Of a stretch of 47,968 nucleotides of DNA, positions 34,438 through 42,237 are shown in pieces; the stretch's first letter is position 1, and every line of letters starts with the position of its first letter. Source of the stretch: Phycisphaerales bacterium (lineage in GTDB: Bacteria > Planctomycetota > Phycisphaerae > Phycisphaerales > UBA1924); contig JABWBB010000019.1 of the NCBI GenBank assembly GCA_013360675.1, positions 1 to 47,968 on the forward strand. The letters run 5' to 3'. The notes below the pieces were generated by a model, which saw nothing but the letters and a program-made list of their open reading frames with translations, ran no database searches and was not told the origin of the DNA. The position numbers and the translations under genes were made by a program.

Positions 34438-34465
34438 TTGCAGGCCACGACCTCATCGGTACACT
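34438..34465 (+). promoter_or_regulatory. Candidate promoter directly abutting a start codon
   Basis: TTGCAG (34438-34443) and TACACT (34460-34465) with a 16-base spacer. Transcription would begin at about 34472, the A of the ATG, so the mRNA would be leaderless. This is the only one of the leaderless-type starts here with a recognisable -35. Confidence 0.6.
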
Positions 34466-34471
34466 TTTTGC

Positions 34472-35101
34472 ATGTTTCAACGAACCCTGTCGCTTCTACT
34501 GGCGTGCATCCTGCTCCTGAACCTCGGCGGCTGCGAGGGCGATGAAGAGCAAGCGATCCGAGATTGCTACCTCAAGTTCGCCACGGCGTGCGAGAACTAC
34601 GACCCTGACGCGGCGATCCAGGCCCTCAGCCCAGACGCGATCGAGCACTACGACACCCTGCTCCAGATCGCCAAGAACGCCACGGGCGACCAGGTCCGTG
34701 CGCTCCCGCCCCACTCGCTGTTCGACGTGGCCTACATCCGGCATGCGCTCCCCGCTCACGAGCGCCAGACCATGGATGGAACGGGGTTCATCCGGCACAT
34801 GGTGTCCAACGGGCTGTGGGTGCGCCCCGGCGGCTGGGAGATCCTCGAGAAGATCAAGGTCCGCAAGAGCAGCGCCACCGCGGTCGTCCCCTCCGACCGG
34901 CCCAACTCGGATGTCAAGCTCGACTTCCTCCTGGTGGATGGCGCCTGGAAGATCGACTTCATCCGTTTTCAAGAGGATCGCAGCCGCCTGCTCAAGGCGC
35001 GCGCCAGCGACGAGGGGATCGAACTTGTGCCCCTGTTCATGCGGCTTCTCGAGCTCAAGACCGGCAAGGCCCCGCGCAAGGATCTCCTCGATCGCCCCTG
35101 A
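34472..35101 (+). CDS. Lipoprotein, possibly NTF2/SnoaL-like
   Basis: 209 residues. MFQRTLSLLLACILLLNLGG then C is a lipoprotein signal with lipobox LGGC (Cys21). The mature part begins DEEQAIRDCYLKFATACENY and alternates helix and strand; LDFLLVDGAWKIDFIRF is the kind of strand pair found in NTF2-like proteins, but this is only a suggestion. The start has no Shine-Dalgarno and sits 6 bases after TACACT. Confidence 0.68.
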   Translation: MFQRTLSLLLACILLLNLGGCEGDEEQAIRDCYLKFATACENYDPDAAIQALSPDAIEHYDTLLQIAKNATGDQVRALPPHSLFDVAYIRHALPAHERQTMDGTGFIRHMVSNGLWVRPGGWEILEKIKVRKSSATAVVPSDRPNSDVKLDFLLVDGAWKIDFIRFQEDRSRLLKARASDEGIELVPLFMRLLELKTGKAPRKDLLDRP

Positions 35102-35135
35102 CCGCGGCGCGGCGTTCCACGCTACGCTCTCCCTC

Positions 35136-35993
35136 GTGCAGGTGTACCTCAACGGCAAGATCGTCCCCGCTGCGCAGGCGCAGATCAGCGTCTTCGACCG
35201 CGGGTTTCTCTTTGGCGACGGTCTCTACGAGGGCCTGCGGGCCTTCGACGGGCGCGTCGTCGCCATCGACCGCCATGTGAAGCGCATGAGCGACGGGCTG
35301 CGCGAGATCGCGCTGGCCTTTGATCCGGCCTCACTCGTCCGCCCCACGCAGGACCTGCTCCGCGCCAACAACCTCAAGGACGCGTTCATCTACTGGCAGG
35401 TGACCCGCGGCACGCCCGGCGCAGGGCGACCCGTCCGGGCGCGCATCCCTCCGCCGGACATCACGCCCACCGTGATGATGTATTGCGTGCCCACGCCCGG
35501 GCTGGGGGCGTATCCGCCCGTGCCGACCAAGAGCGCGTGCGTGATCCCCGATCTGCGCTGGCACCGGGGGCACGTGAAGAGCATCGCGCTGCTGGGCAAT
35601 GTTCTGGCCGCCCTCGATGCGGAACAGGCCGGGTGTGATGATGCGATCCTGGCGCGCGGGGACTTTGCGGGCGAGGGGACGAGCGCGAACCTGATCGCGG
35701 TTGTGCCGCGCAAGGGCGGGGGCGATGAGGTCGTGACGCCCTCGATGTCGAGCGCGTCGATCCTGGGCGGGGTGACGCGCGATCTGCTGCTCGCGGCCGA
35801 CGCGTCGATCGTCGAACGCCCGCTACGCGTCGAAGAACTGCGCACCGCCCGCGAGATCATGCTCTGCGGCACACTCACGATGATCACCAGCATCACGCGG
35901 CTGGACGGCGTGGCGGTAGGCGACGGCACGCCCGGGCCGCACGCGCTGCGCCTGCTCAATCTGCTGCTGGGCTCGATCCGCTCGGGGATGTAA
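35136..35993 (+). CDS. Class IV PLP aminotransferase (D-amino-acid / branched-chain type)
   Basis: 285 residues, the length of D-amino acid transaminase. Seen: VYLNGKIVPAAQAQISVFDR then GFLFGDGLYEGLRAF, the PLP lysine in HVKSIALLGNVLAALDAEQ, GEGTSANLIAVV and the cofactor-binding GGVTRDLLL. The GNVLA block after the lysine is closer to D-alanine aminotransferases than to IlvE, but 4-amino-4-deoxychorismate lyase is also possible. The start is GTG at 35136: similarity begins exactly there, no Shine-Dalgarno is visible and TACGCT ends 7 bases before it. Confidence 0.83.
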   Translation: MQVYLNGKIVPAAQAQISVFDRGFLFGDGLYEGLRAFDGRVVAIDRHVKRMSDGLREIALAFDPASLVRPTQDLLRANNLKDAFIYWQVTRGTPGAGRPVRARIPPPDITPTVMMYCVPTPGLGAYPPVPTKSACVIPDLRWHRGHVKSIALLGNVLAALDAEQAGCDDAILARGDFAGEGTSANLIAVVPRKGGGDEVVTPSMSSASILGGVTRDLLLAADASIVERPLRVEELRTAREIMLCGTLTMITSITRLDGVAVGDGTPGPHALRLLNLLLGSIRSGM

Positions 35994-36020
35994 CTGCCGA
36001 TTGAACCCGCCGCGGGTGTG

Positions 36021-36515
36021 TTATTCGACGACGCGGACGGACTCGATCACGATCGGGGTGGCGGGCACGTCGCCCATGCCCGCGCGGGTGCCGGTGGCGA
36101 CGCTCTTGATCTGGTCGACTACCTCCATGCCGCGGGTGACCTTGCCGAAGACGGCGTAGGCGGCCCCGTCGGGCTGCGGTCGGTCGAGGAAGCCGTTGTC
36201 GGCGACATTGATGAAGAACTGGCAGGTGGCCGAGTCGGCCTTCCCCCCCAGGCGCGCCATGGCGATGGTGCCCCGCGTGTTCTTCAGCCCGTTCTTCCAT
36301 TCGTTGGCGATGCCCGGGCGGGTGGGCTTCTGCGTCATGTCGGGGGTGAAGCCGCCCCCCTGGATCATGAACCCGTCGATGACGCGGTGGAAGATCGTGC
36401 CGTCGTAGTGGCCATCCTTGGCGTACTGGGCGAAGTTGGCGGCGCTGACGGGGGCCTTCTGGGGGTCGAGGGTCAGGGCGATGGTGCCCACGCTGGTCTT
36501 CATCTCGATGTTCAT
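36021..36515 (-). CDS. Cyclophilin-type peptidyl-prolyl cis-trans isomerase
   Basis: 164 residues, the usual size of bacterial cyclophilin. TSVGTIALTLDPQKAPVSAA, GTIFHRVIDGFMIQGGGF (catalytic Arg in FHRV), GTIAMARLGGKADSATCQFF and YAVFGKVTRGMEVVDQI are intact. No signal peptide, so cytoplasmic. The start at 36515 has no Shine-Dalgarno; TACCAT ends 8 bases upstream on the minus strand. It diverges from the mscS gene 54 bases away. A longer frame to 36902 runs antisense through mscS and is rejected. Confidence 0.95.
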   Translation of the reverse strand: MNIEMKTSVGTIALTLDPQKAPVSAANFAQYAKDGHYDGTIFHRVIDGFMIQGGGFTPDMTQKPTRPGIANEWKNGLKNTRGTIAMARLGGKADSATCQFFINVADNGFLDRPQPDGAAYAVFGKVTRGMEVVDQIKSVATGTRAGMGDVPATPIVIESVRVVE

Positions 36516-36569
36516 GATGAGTGATGGTAGACGCCGGGGCGGGTTTTGGCCTCCTACCTTGCACGCGTC

Positions 36570-37391
36570 ATGCCCGAAACCCAGACACCGGCCACGCTGA
36601 TGGAACGCCTCACCGGCATGCTCGTGGAGACCGCGCCACGCGTGGTAGGCGCGATCCTCTTTCTCATCGTCGCGTGGATCATCGCTTCGTGGGTGCGAAG
36701 GCTGGCGCGCAGATCGCTCGAGCGGGCCAAGGTCGAGCCCACGCTTGCCCGTTTCCTCTCGAACCTGTCGCGGATGGCGCTGATCGTGCTGTCGGTGGTG
36801 GCGTGCCTGGGCATCTTCGGGGTGCAGACGGCGAGTTTCGCCGCCGTCATCGGCTCGGCGGGCATCGCGATTGGCCTTGGCCTGCAGGGGAGCCTCTCGC
36901 ACCTGGCCGCGGGCGTGCTACTGATGGTGACGCGCCCGTTCAAGACGGGCGACATGGTGAGCATCGCCGGGCAGATCGGCATGGTGGACGAGATCGAACT
37001 CTTCTCGACCCACATCGACACCCCCGACAACCGGCGCCTGATCATCCCCAACGGGCAGGTCTTTGGCTCGCTCATCGAGAACCTCACGCGCCACCCGATC
37101 CGACGCGCGGACGTCGACGTGGGGGTGGATTACGCGGCGGATCTCGACAAGACGCGCGAGGTGCTGCTCGCCGCCGCGATGCGCGTGCCCGGGCGGGCCA
37201 CCGAGAAGGACCCCGAGGCGTTTCTGCGGCAGTTGGGCCCGTCGTCGGTGGACTGGCAGGTGCGGGTGTGGGCCCCGCGTCAGGACTTTGGCAAGGTGCG
37301 CCAGGCCGCGGTGCGCGAAGTGAAGAAGGCCCTTGATGAGGCGGGGCTGACGATCCCCTTCCCGCAACTCACGATCAGCAAGCGCCCGTAG
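36570..37391 (+). CDS. Small-conductance mechanosensitive channel, MscS family
   Basis: 273 residues, the size of E. coli MscS. Three N-terminal membrane segments end in the pore helix region SFAAVIGSAGIAIGLGLQGS then LSHLAAGVLLMVTRPFKTGD, followed by the beta domain (FSTHIDTPDNRRLIIPNGQV) and a C-terminal alpha/beta domain. It would release solutes at osmotic downshock. No Shine-Dalgarno; TACCTT ends 9 bases before the ATG. The start at 36570 is preferred to 36546. Confidence 0.93.
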   Translation: MPETQTPATLMERLTGMLVETAPRVVGAILFLIVAWIIASWVRRLARRSLERAKVEPTLARFLSNLSRMALIVLSVVACLGIFGVQTASFAAVIGSAGIAIGLGLQGSLSHLAAGVLLMVTRPFKTGDMVSIAGQIGMVDEIELFSTHIDTPDNRRLIIPNGQVFGSLIENLTRHPIRRADVDVGVDYAADLDKTREVLLAAAMRVPGRATEKDPEAFLRQLGPSSVDWQVRVWAPRQDFGKVRQAAVREVKKALDEAGLTIPFPQLTISKRP

Positions 37392-37429
37392 CAACGACCC
37401 CCGGGGAGTGGGTGTGCGTGGACAAGCGC

Positions 37430-38071
37430 TCAACGCCGCGCGGGGCGGCTCGCCTCGGGCACCTGTTTCACGAACTCATCGCACACGTCGCGGGCGGCGT
37501 GGGTGCGGGCCAGCAGATCGCCCGCGATGACCTCGGTCCAGAGGGGCGCGGGGGGCTCGACGTTCGCCGCGATGGCGTGCTGGAGCGAGAGCAGGCGGTC
37601 GTCGAGCAGGCGGAGGATGGGGTTGAAGGCCTCATCGGCGTGGTCGAGGGCCTCGATCGCTGCATCGAAACGCGTGCGCACGAGCGAGCGCTGGCGCGAG
37701 GCCTCCTTGGCCAGTGCGCCATCGCTGTAGGTTCCGATCTCTTCGCCCCACTGCTCGAAGAGCAGATCGCCCGTGAGGCGTGAATGCTCGAGGCGACGCC
37801 CGGCGAGTTGGGCCCGCGTGCGAAGACGCTGCACCTCGCGACGCGCCCCGGCGAGGATATCGCCCGCATCGCCCTGGGTGACCCCCGCCGCGGCGAGGGC
37901 CTCGATCGCCTTCTGGGCGGCGGCCTCCTGGGCCTCGACCGTCAGGTTGATCGCGCGGGCCACCGCCCCCAGCCGGTCGCCCCGGGGGGGTTCGACCGTC
38001 CAGGCGGCATCCTGAGTGCAGGACGCCGCAAAGCACAGCAGCACAAGAGTCATCAACAGCAGCACGCGCAT
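37430..38071 (-). CDS. DUF2959-like lipoprotein
   Basis: 213 residues. MRVLLLMTLVLLCFAAS then C18 is a lipoprotein signal. The rest is almost all helical with Glu/Ala/Arg-rich coiled-coil character. LLFEQWGEEIGTYSDGALAK and HADEAFNPILRLLDDRLLSL followed by an HAIAAN-type ending match the pattern of DUF2959 proteins as I remember it. Function unknown. No Shine-Dalgarno; TAGGCT ends 6 bases before the ATG. Confidence 0.68.
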   Translation of the reverse strand: MRVLLLMTLVLLCFAASCTQDAAWTVEPPRGDRLGAVARAINLTVEAQEAAAQKAIEALAAAGVTQGDAGDILAGARREVQRLRTRAQLAGRRLEHSRLTGDLLFEQWGEEIGTYSDGALAKEASRQRSLVRTRFDAAIEALDHADEAFNPILRLLDDRLLSLQHAIAANVEPPAPLWTEVIAGDLLARTHAARDVCDEFVKQVPEASRPARR

Positions 38072-38123
38072 GAACCCAGCCTAGGGGATGCCCACCCCCG
38101 ACGCAACGACGCCCTGGTTCTCG

Positions 38124-38519
38124 TCAGGCCTGCGGGTTGCCGATGCGGCAGAAGCCATCGATCACCGCGCCCGTGTCGGCCACGAGCGAGGCGGCGGCGA
38201 TATCGCCACGCACGCACCCGCGCGAACCCACGTGCACCACGCCCCCGCTGCTCACCTGCGCCTCGACCTCGCCCTCGATCTCGACGCCGTCGCGGGCGTT
38301 GATGTGGCGCGTGACGGCACGCCCTTTGCGCTCGACCACGACCCGCCCGCAGGTGATGAGCTTCGCGCCGCTCACGCTGTCACGCACGATCAGATCGTCG
38401 AGCACCAGCCCCCGGTAGCAGCGCGGGCACGTGACCGAACGCGCCGCCATCGACATCGCGATGCGATGCCCGCAGTGGTAGCACTCGGCAATGCGTTGCT
38501 CGGACTTCTGCTGGAACAT
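38124..38519 (-). CDS. Bactofilin-like protein with N-terminal zinc ribbon
   Basis: 131 residues. CYHC (C13, C16) and CPRC (C31, C34) form a zinc ribbon over residues 10-36. After it comes a short-period beta-helix-like stretch (DLIVRDSVSGAKLITCGRVV, AVTRHINARDGVEIEGEVEA, VHVGSRGCVRGDIAAASL), the pattern of bactofilin/polymer-forming cytoskeletal proteins. It lies 22 bases after a plain bactofilin gene on the same strand, so the two are probably cotranscribed and may co-assemble (inference). GGAG is only 2 bases before the ATG. Confidence 0.72.
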   Translation of the reverse strand: MFQQKSEQRIAECYHCGHRIAMSMAARSVTCPRCYRGLVLDDLIVRDSVSGAKLITCGRVVVERKGRAVTRHINARDGVEIEGEVEAQVSSGGVVHVGSRGCVRGDIAAASLVADTGAVIDGFCRIGNPQA

Positions 38520-38541
38520 GGCTCCGCCAGGTTCGTGGGCG

Positions 38542-39051
38542 TCAGGCTGATCCGGTCAGGCCCGCCATCCAGGTGGGCTTGGCATTCTCGGGAATCGCGG
38601 TCGTGGGCGTGGGGGTCCAGTCCGTGGTCTTCTTCTCGCCCGCCCACTCGGGGGCCTGCGCCCTCGACTTGGCCTTGGGTTCGATGGTCGTCGTCGTGCG
38701 CGCGGGCGGGTTCGCCAAGGCCTCGGGACCCACGCGGCAATGGCCGATGAACGTCGCACCTTCAGCCACGGCGACGGCGGCGGCGGTGATGTCGCCCTTG
38801 AGCGTCGCCTTCGAGCTCAGCGTCAGCCGCTGACGCGCGACCACGTCCCCCTCGACGGTCCCGTCGATGACGACCGTGTCGGCCTCGATCGCGGCCTGGC
38901 AGACGGCCCCCGACCCGATGGTCAGCTCCCCGGTGCCGTTGATCTGGCCGTCCACCCCACCCAGAATCCGTGCCGATCCTTCAAAGGCCAGTTCGCCCTT
39001 GATCTTGGTGCCGGGTCCGATAATCGTTGCGGTCGTCTCACGCTCGGGCAT
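38542..39051 (-). CDS. Bactofilin (polymer-forming cytoskeletal protein)
   Basis: 169 residues. The bactofilin core (about 8-108) starts ATIIGPGTKIKGELAFEGSA and continues in six-residue-type beta-helix turns (RILGGVDGQING, VVIDGTVEGDVVARQRLTLS, ATLKGDITAAAVAVAEGATF). A disordered Pro/Thr/Lys tail follows. Bactofilins form nucleotide-free filaments used in cell shape and envelope positioning. GGAG lies 9 bases before the ATG. Confidence 0.88.
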   Translation of the reverse strand: MPERETTATIIGPGTKIKGELAFEGSARILGGVDGQINGTGELTIGSGAVCQAAIEADTVVIDGTVEGDVVARQRLTLSSKATLKGDITAAAVAVAEGATFIGHCRVGPEALANPPARTTTTIEPKAKSRAQAPEWAGEKKTTDWTPTPTTAIPENAKPTWMAGLTGSA

Positions 39052-39188
39052 TGACGCATCTCCGGACGCACCCCGGCATTCGCGCAGGGAGCGGTATCCG
39101 CTTTCTATCGGACGTGGGCCTTACCCGGTCGCAGACTTTTTCCTGCGTGTTTCGGCGTTCGGGGTGCCGCCCGCCGACTGTCGTGCGG

Positions 39189-40334
39189 TTAGAGCCCCTC
39201 GTGAAGGATCGCGCGGACGACCTCGAAGGCGATGAGCAGGATGATGATCCACTCGAGGATCTCCATCCGCGTGTTGGCCTGGCGGTCGGCGAGCTTCTGA
39301 TAGACACTGTCGAGGGTGCCCAGTTTGCGCAGGACGGTGGTGTCCCAGTCGGGGAGGTGCAGGCGCTGGGCGGCGAGGCGGTAGAGACGCGCCAGGTACT
39401 GATCCCCCACCAGCTTGAGCGCGTTGTTCACGCCTTCGAAAAGGGCGGCCGAGTCCATCTGCAGGCGGGCCACGCGGCGCAGCCGATGCGCCCCCCCCGT
39501 GAACCGGTTGGCCAGCGACATGGGCTGGTGCACCAGGCGGTAGACCTCGTCGAGCGAGCGGTCGAGTTTGTCGTCGAGCGCGCGCAGTTCGAGCAGCTCG
39601 ACGTTGGCGAACTCGAGCACGCTGAGCGTGTCGGCGGCCGCTCGATCGAAGACGATCGACGCGTTCCAATCGATGAGGGTCAGGTCGTGCTCGCCATACG
39701 ACAACCGGGCGGCGAGGGCCTCGCCGATCTCCTGGGCCGAGAAGGGATCGCGCTCGGACCTCAAGATGCCCGCGACCAAGGCCCGGTTGGCTTCGACAAA
39801 TGCGTCATAGGTTGAAACGCCATCGGGCAGCGTGGCCCGAGCGATATGGAAGACGTGGTAGTCCTCGGCGATGGGGACGACATCGGGGCGATCAAGGGCC
39901 GCGTGCAGATCTTGCATCAGGCGGTCGAGTTGGCTCCGGGCCTCGTTGAGGAGGGACTCGTTTTCATACAACGCCGCGGAGAGGTCGCGCAGGCGGGCGA
40001 AGGGCCCGGCCAGGGGGAACATGAAGGCGACGGAGACGGCGCCGAAGTCGTAGAGGGTGAGTTCAAGGGTGGGGCCGGTGTGGAAGCCCCCCACCTCGAG
40101 GGCCGCCGCGGGGCGGGTGATGCACAGGGGGAGGGGGCGGTAGTCAAAGTGCTCGGGGGCTCGGCGGCTGTTGCGGACGGTTTCGCGGTGCCCATCGGCG
40201 TCGGCGATGCTCGCGATGAGGCGTTCGGCCAGGTCGAGGTCGATGGCCCGGGCGATGTCAAAGGCGAACATGACGGTGCAGACGCCCTCGTCCACGTGAA
40301 GGTCCGGGCGGGATGCGTGCTGTGCGTCGGGCAT
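39189..40334 (-). CDS. Rmd1/YagE (DUF155) family membrane protein
   Basis: 381 residues. The central DUF155 domain contains EDYHVFHIARATLPDG and, near the end, YLARLYRLAAQRLHLPDWDT, KLGTLDSVYQKLADRQANTR and MEILEWIIILLIAFEVVRAI, the usual C-terminal membrane anchor of the RMND1/Rmd1 family. Eukaryotic members act in mitochondrial translation or positioning; bacterial roles are not defined. No Shine-Dalgarno; CACAAT ends 5 bases before the ATG at 40334. Longer frames to 40676 run antisense through the next gene. Confidence 0.85.
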   Translation of the reverse strand: MPDAQHASRPDLHVDEGVCTVMFAFDIARAIDLDLAERLIASIADADGHRETVRNSRRAPEHFDYRPLPLCITRPAAALEVGGFHTGPTLELTLYDFGAVSVAFMFPLAGPFARLRDLSAALYENESLLNEARSQLDRLMQDLHAALDRPDVVPIAEDYHVFHIARATLPDGVSTYDAFVEANRALVAGILRSERDPFSAQEIGEALAARLSYGEHDLTLIDWNASIVFDRAAADTLSVLEFANVELLELRALDDKLDRSLDEVYRLVHQPMSLANRFTGGAHRLRRVARLQMDSAALFEGVNNALKLVGDQYLARLYRLAAQRLHLPDWDTTVLRKLGTLDSVYQKLADRQANTRMEILEWIIILLIAFEVVRAILHEGL

Positions 40335-40415
40335 GGGGGATTGTGGGCGCGGTACACTGCCCGTGTCGACCGTGCCGGGGCGTTGTTTCGGGCGGGACGA
40401 CCCAGGAGACCGCTC

Positions 40416-40727
40416 ATGCTGACGAAACTGATCCGAATTGCGCCGATGCTGGCGGTGGTGGTGTGCGTGTTCCTGGGCGGGTGCGAAGAGAAACTCACCA
40501 ACGAGAACTTCGCGTCGATCACGCCGGGCATGACCATGTCGCAGGTCGAGGACATCCTGGGCAAGGGCACGAAGCAGGAGGCCACGGGCGTGAACATCAG
40601 CGCCTATGGCGTGGCGGGCGGCTCGAAGCCCAGCGAAGAGTTTGTGATCCTCACCTGGCGCAAGGGCAACACGCACTACAGCGTGCGCTTCAAGGACGGC
40701 AAGGTCGTCGAGGCCGTCAAGGGCTGA
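40416..40727 (+). CDS. Small BamE/SmpA-like lipoprotein
   Basis: 103 residues. MLTKLIRIAPMLAVVVCVFL then GGC is a lipoprotein signal (Cys23). The mature part (FASITPGMTMSQVEDILGKG, later FVILTWRKGNTHYSVRFKDG) has the BamE/DUF3862 pattern: a helix pair followed by strands. BamE belongs to the outer membrane barrel assembly machine, but many such small lipoproteins have no shown link to it. AGGAG lies 7 bases before the ATG. TACACT at 40352-40357 is a possible -10, giving a leader of about 50 bases. Confidence 0.72.
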   Translation: MLTKLIRIAPMLAVVVCVFLGGCEEKLTNENFASITPGMTMSQVEDILGKGTKQEATGVNISAYGVAGGSKPSEEFVILTWRKGNTHYSVRFKDGKVVEAVKG

Positions 40728-40864
40728 TCCTTAGCCACGCTGAACAACGACGGGGCACGATGCTCGCGCGAACGCGGGAGTGATCGTCACGAATGCGCTT
40801 GGGTATCACACCAAAGGCCCTGGGTTCTACCCACGGAACCCGACGCCGGCTTCGTGCGTCAAAC

Positions 40865-41179
40865 CTACGGCATGTCCCCGGCTCTGACGAACAACACCAT
40901 AGCCGGAAGGTATGAAAGCGCGATTCCCGCGACACGGACATTCCACGCGCCCACACCGCCGGGGAGCAACCCAAGCACCATGGACGTGCGGATCGGCGGG
41001 ACATCGTTGGGGGGTGAGCCAAACTGGCCCGAGAGCGCACCCTCGCGAGCGGCCATGTCGTTCAGGTCGGTGTCGGGTGTGTACGTCAAGACCCGTCTCC
41101 CGACGAGGCTCCATAGCATGATTGACAGCGCGACAATCCCCAGCACGCCAAGCAGAGCAATCCATGGCACGGCTCGCAT
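40865..41179 (-). CDS. Small membrane protein of unknown function
   Basis: 104 residues with two membrane segments (about 5-25 and 80-98) joined by a polar stretch that would face the periplasm if both ends are cytoplasmic. No family recognised. The ATG at 41179 is supported only by CATACT ending 8 bases upstream. A frame extending to 42277 exists but lies antisense to the LolA-like gene and is rejected. Confidence 0.5.
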   Translation of the reverse strand: MRAVPWIALLGVLGIVALSIMLWSLVGRRVLTYTPDTDLNDMAAREGALSGQFGSPPNDVPPIRTSMVLGLLPGGVGAWNVRVAGIALSYLPAMVLFVRAGDMP

Positions 41180-41224
41180 GAATCGGGAGTATGCCGCGAT
41201 CACGCGTCGGAGAGGGAGTTCACG

Positions 41225-42229
41225 ATGATGTTGTTGGCCATGATCCTGACGACGGCCGTGGGTTGGACCCAGCCCGCGCCGGTCTATTCGGTCGGGTTGA
41301 GCCTCGCTGTCCAACCTCAGCCCGCGGACGAGCCAAAGACGCCCCCCGCGGAGCCAAAGCCCGCCACGGAACCAACGCCCGCCGAGCCCTCCTGTCCGCT
41401 CACCTCTCCCAAGGTTCCCTCGGCGGCACCCACGCCGCCACCGGCGGCATCCGAGACACCTCCCGAGATCAAGCCCGGCGCACCGATCACGACGCCCGAG
41501 GCGTTGCTGTCGGCGCTCGAGGTGGCTGATGCGGACATGCGCACGATCCAGGCCGACTGCCGCTATGACAAGATCTTTGAGATCGCCGGCGACGAGCAGG
41601 TGCGCTGGGGCAAGCTCTATTACGAAGACCAGACCAAACCCGGTGAAGCGCGCATGCGGCGCTTCGCGGCAAGTTTCGAGCAACTGCGCATCGGCCGTCG
41701 CATCGAGAAGGAGCCTGTGGTCTACGTCTTCGACGGCACGATGCTGATCGAGACGCGCCCGACGCGCAAGGAGATGGTGCGCAGCCGCGTGGCCCGCGAG
41801 GGCGAGGCGATCGATCCGCTGCGGATCGGCGAGGGCCCGCTCCCGCTGCCTATCGGGCAGAAGCGCGACGACATCCTGGCGCGGTTCGAAGCGACGCTGC
41901 TCCCCGCCGATGCGGACCTGCCCGATATCCGCGAGAAGGCGGCGTTCTCGGCCCTGGTCGCGGGGGCGTATCAGTTGCGGCTGTCCCCCAAGCCGGGCAT
42001 CAAGGAACTGCGCGAGTTCGCGGACATTCGCCTGTGGTACCGGGAATCGGGCGGGCGGCTGCTCCCCGTGGCGGCCAAGACCACGAACAAGACGGGCGAC
42101 CTGAGTATTTTCTGGCTCGACAAAGTTCAGGTGAACGCTTCGATCGAACCGCACGTATGGGCGTCGGAGACCCCGGGTGAGGGCTGGTCCGTGGTTGAAC
42201 GGAACCTGGCCGACCCCGAGGGCCGATAG
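41225..42229 (+). CDS. LolA-like outer-membrane lipoprotein carrier family protein
   Basis: 334 residues. A weak signal peptide (about 1-20) is followed by a Pro/Glu/Ala-rich linker (30-95). The folded part, from LLSALEVADADMRTIQADCR through ARMRRFAASFEQLRIGRRIE and VVYVFDGTMLIETRPTRKEM, follows the LolA/LolB half-barrel pattern. LolA carries lipoproteins through the periplasm, but this distant relative may do something else. AGGGAG lies about 6-9 bases before the double ATG. It is 8 bases from the TPR-peptidase gene, so the pair is an operon. Confidence 0.68.
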   Translation: MMLLAMILTTAVGWTQPAPVYSVGLSLAVQPQPADEPKTPPAEPKPATEPTPAEPSCPLTSPKVPSAAPTPPPAASETPPEIKPGAPITTPEALLSALEVADADMRTIQADCRYDKIFEIAGDEQVRWGKLYYEDQTKPGEARMRRFAASFEQLRIGRRIEKEPVVYVFDGTMLIETRPTRKEMVRSRVAREGEAIDPLRIGEGPLPLPIGQKRDDILARFEATLLPADADLPDIREKAAFSALVAGAYQLRLSPKPGIKELREFADIRLWYRESGGRLLPVAAKTTNKTGDLSIFWLDKVQVNASIEPHVWASETPGEGWSVVERNLADPEGR

Positions 42230-42237
42230 GGAGACGT

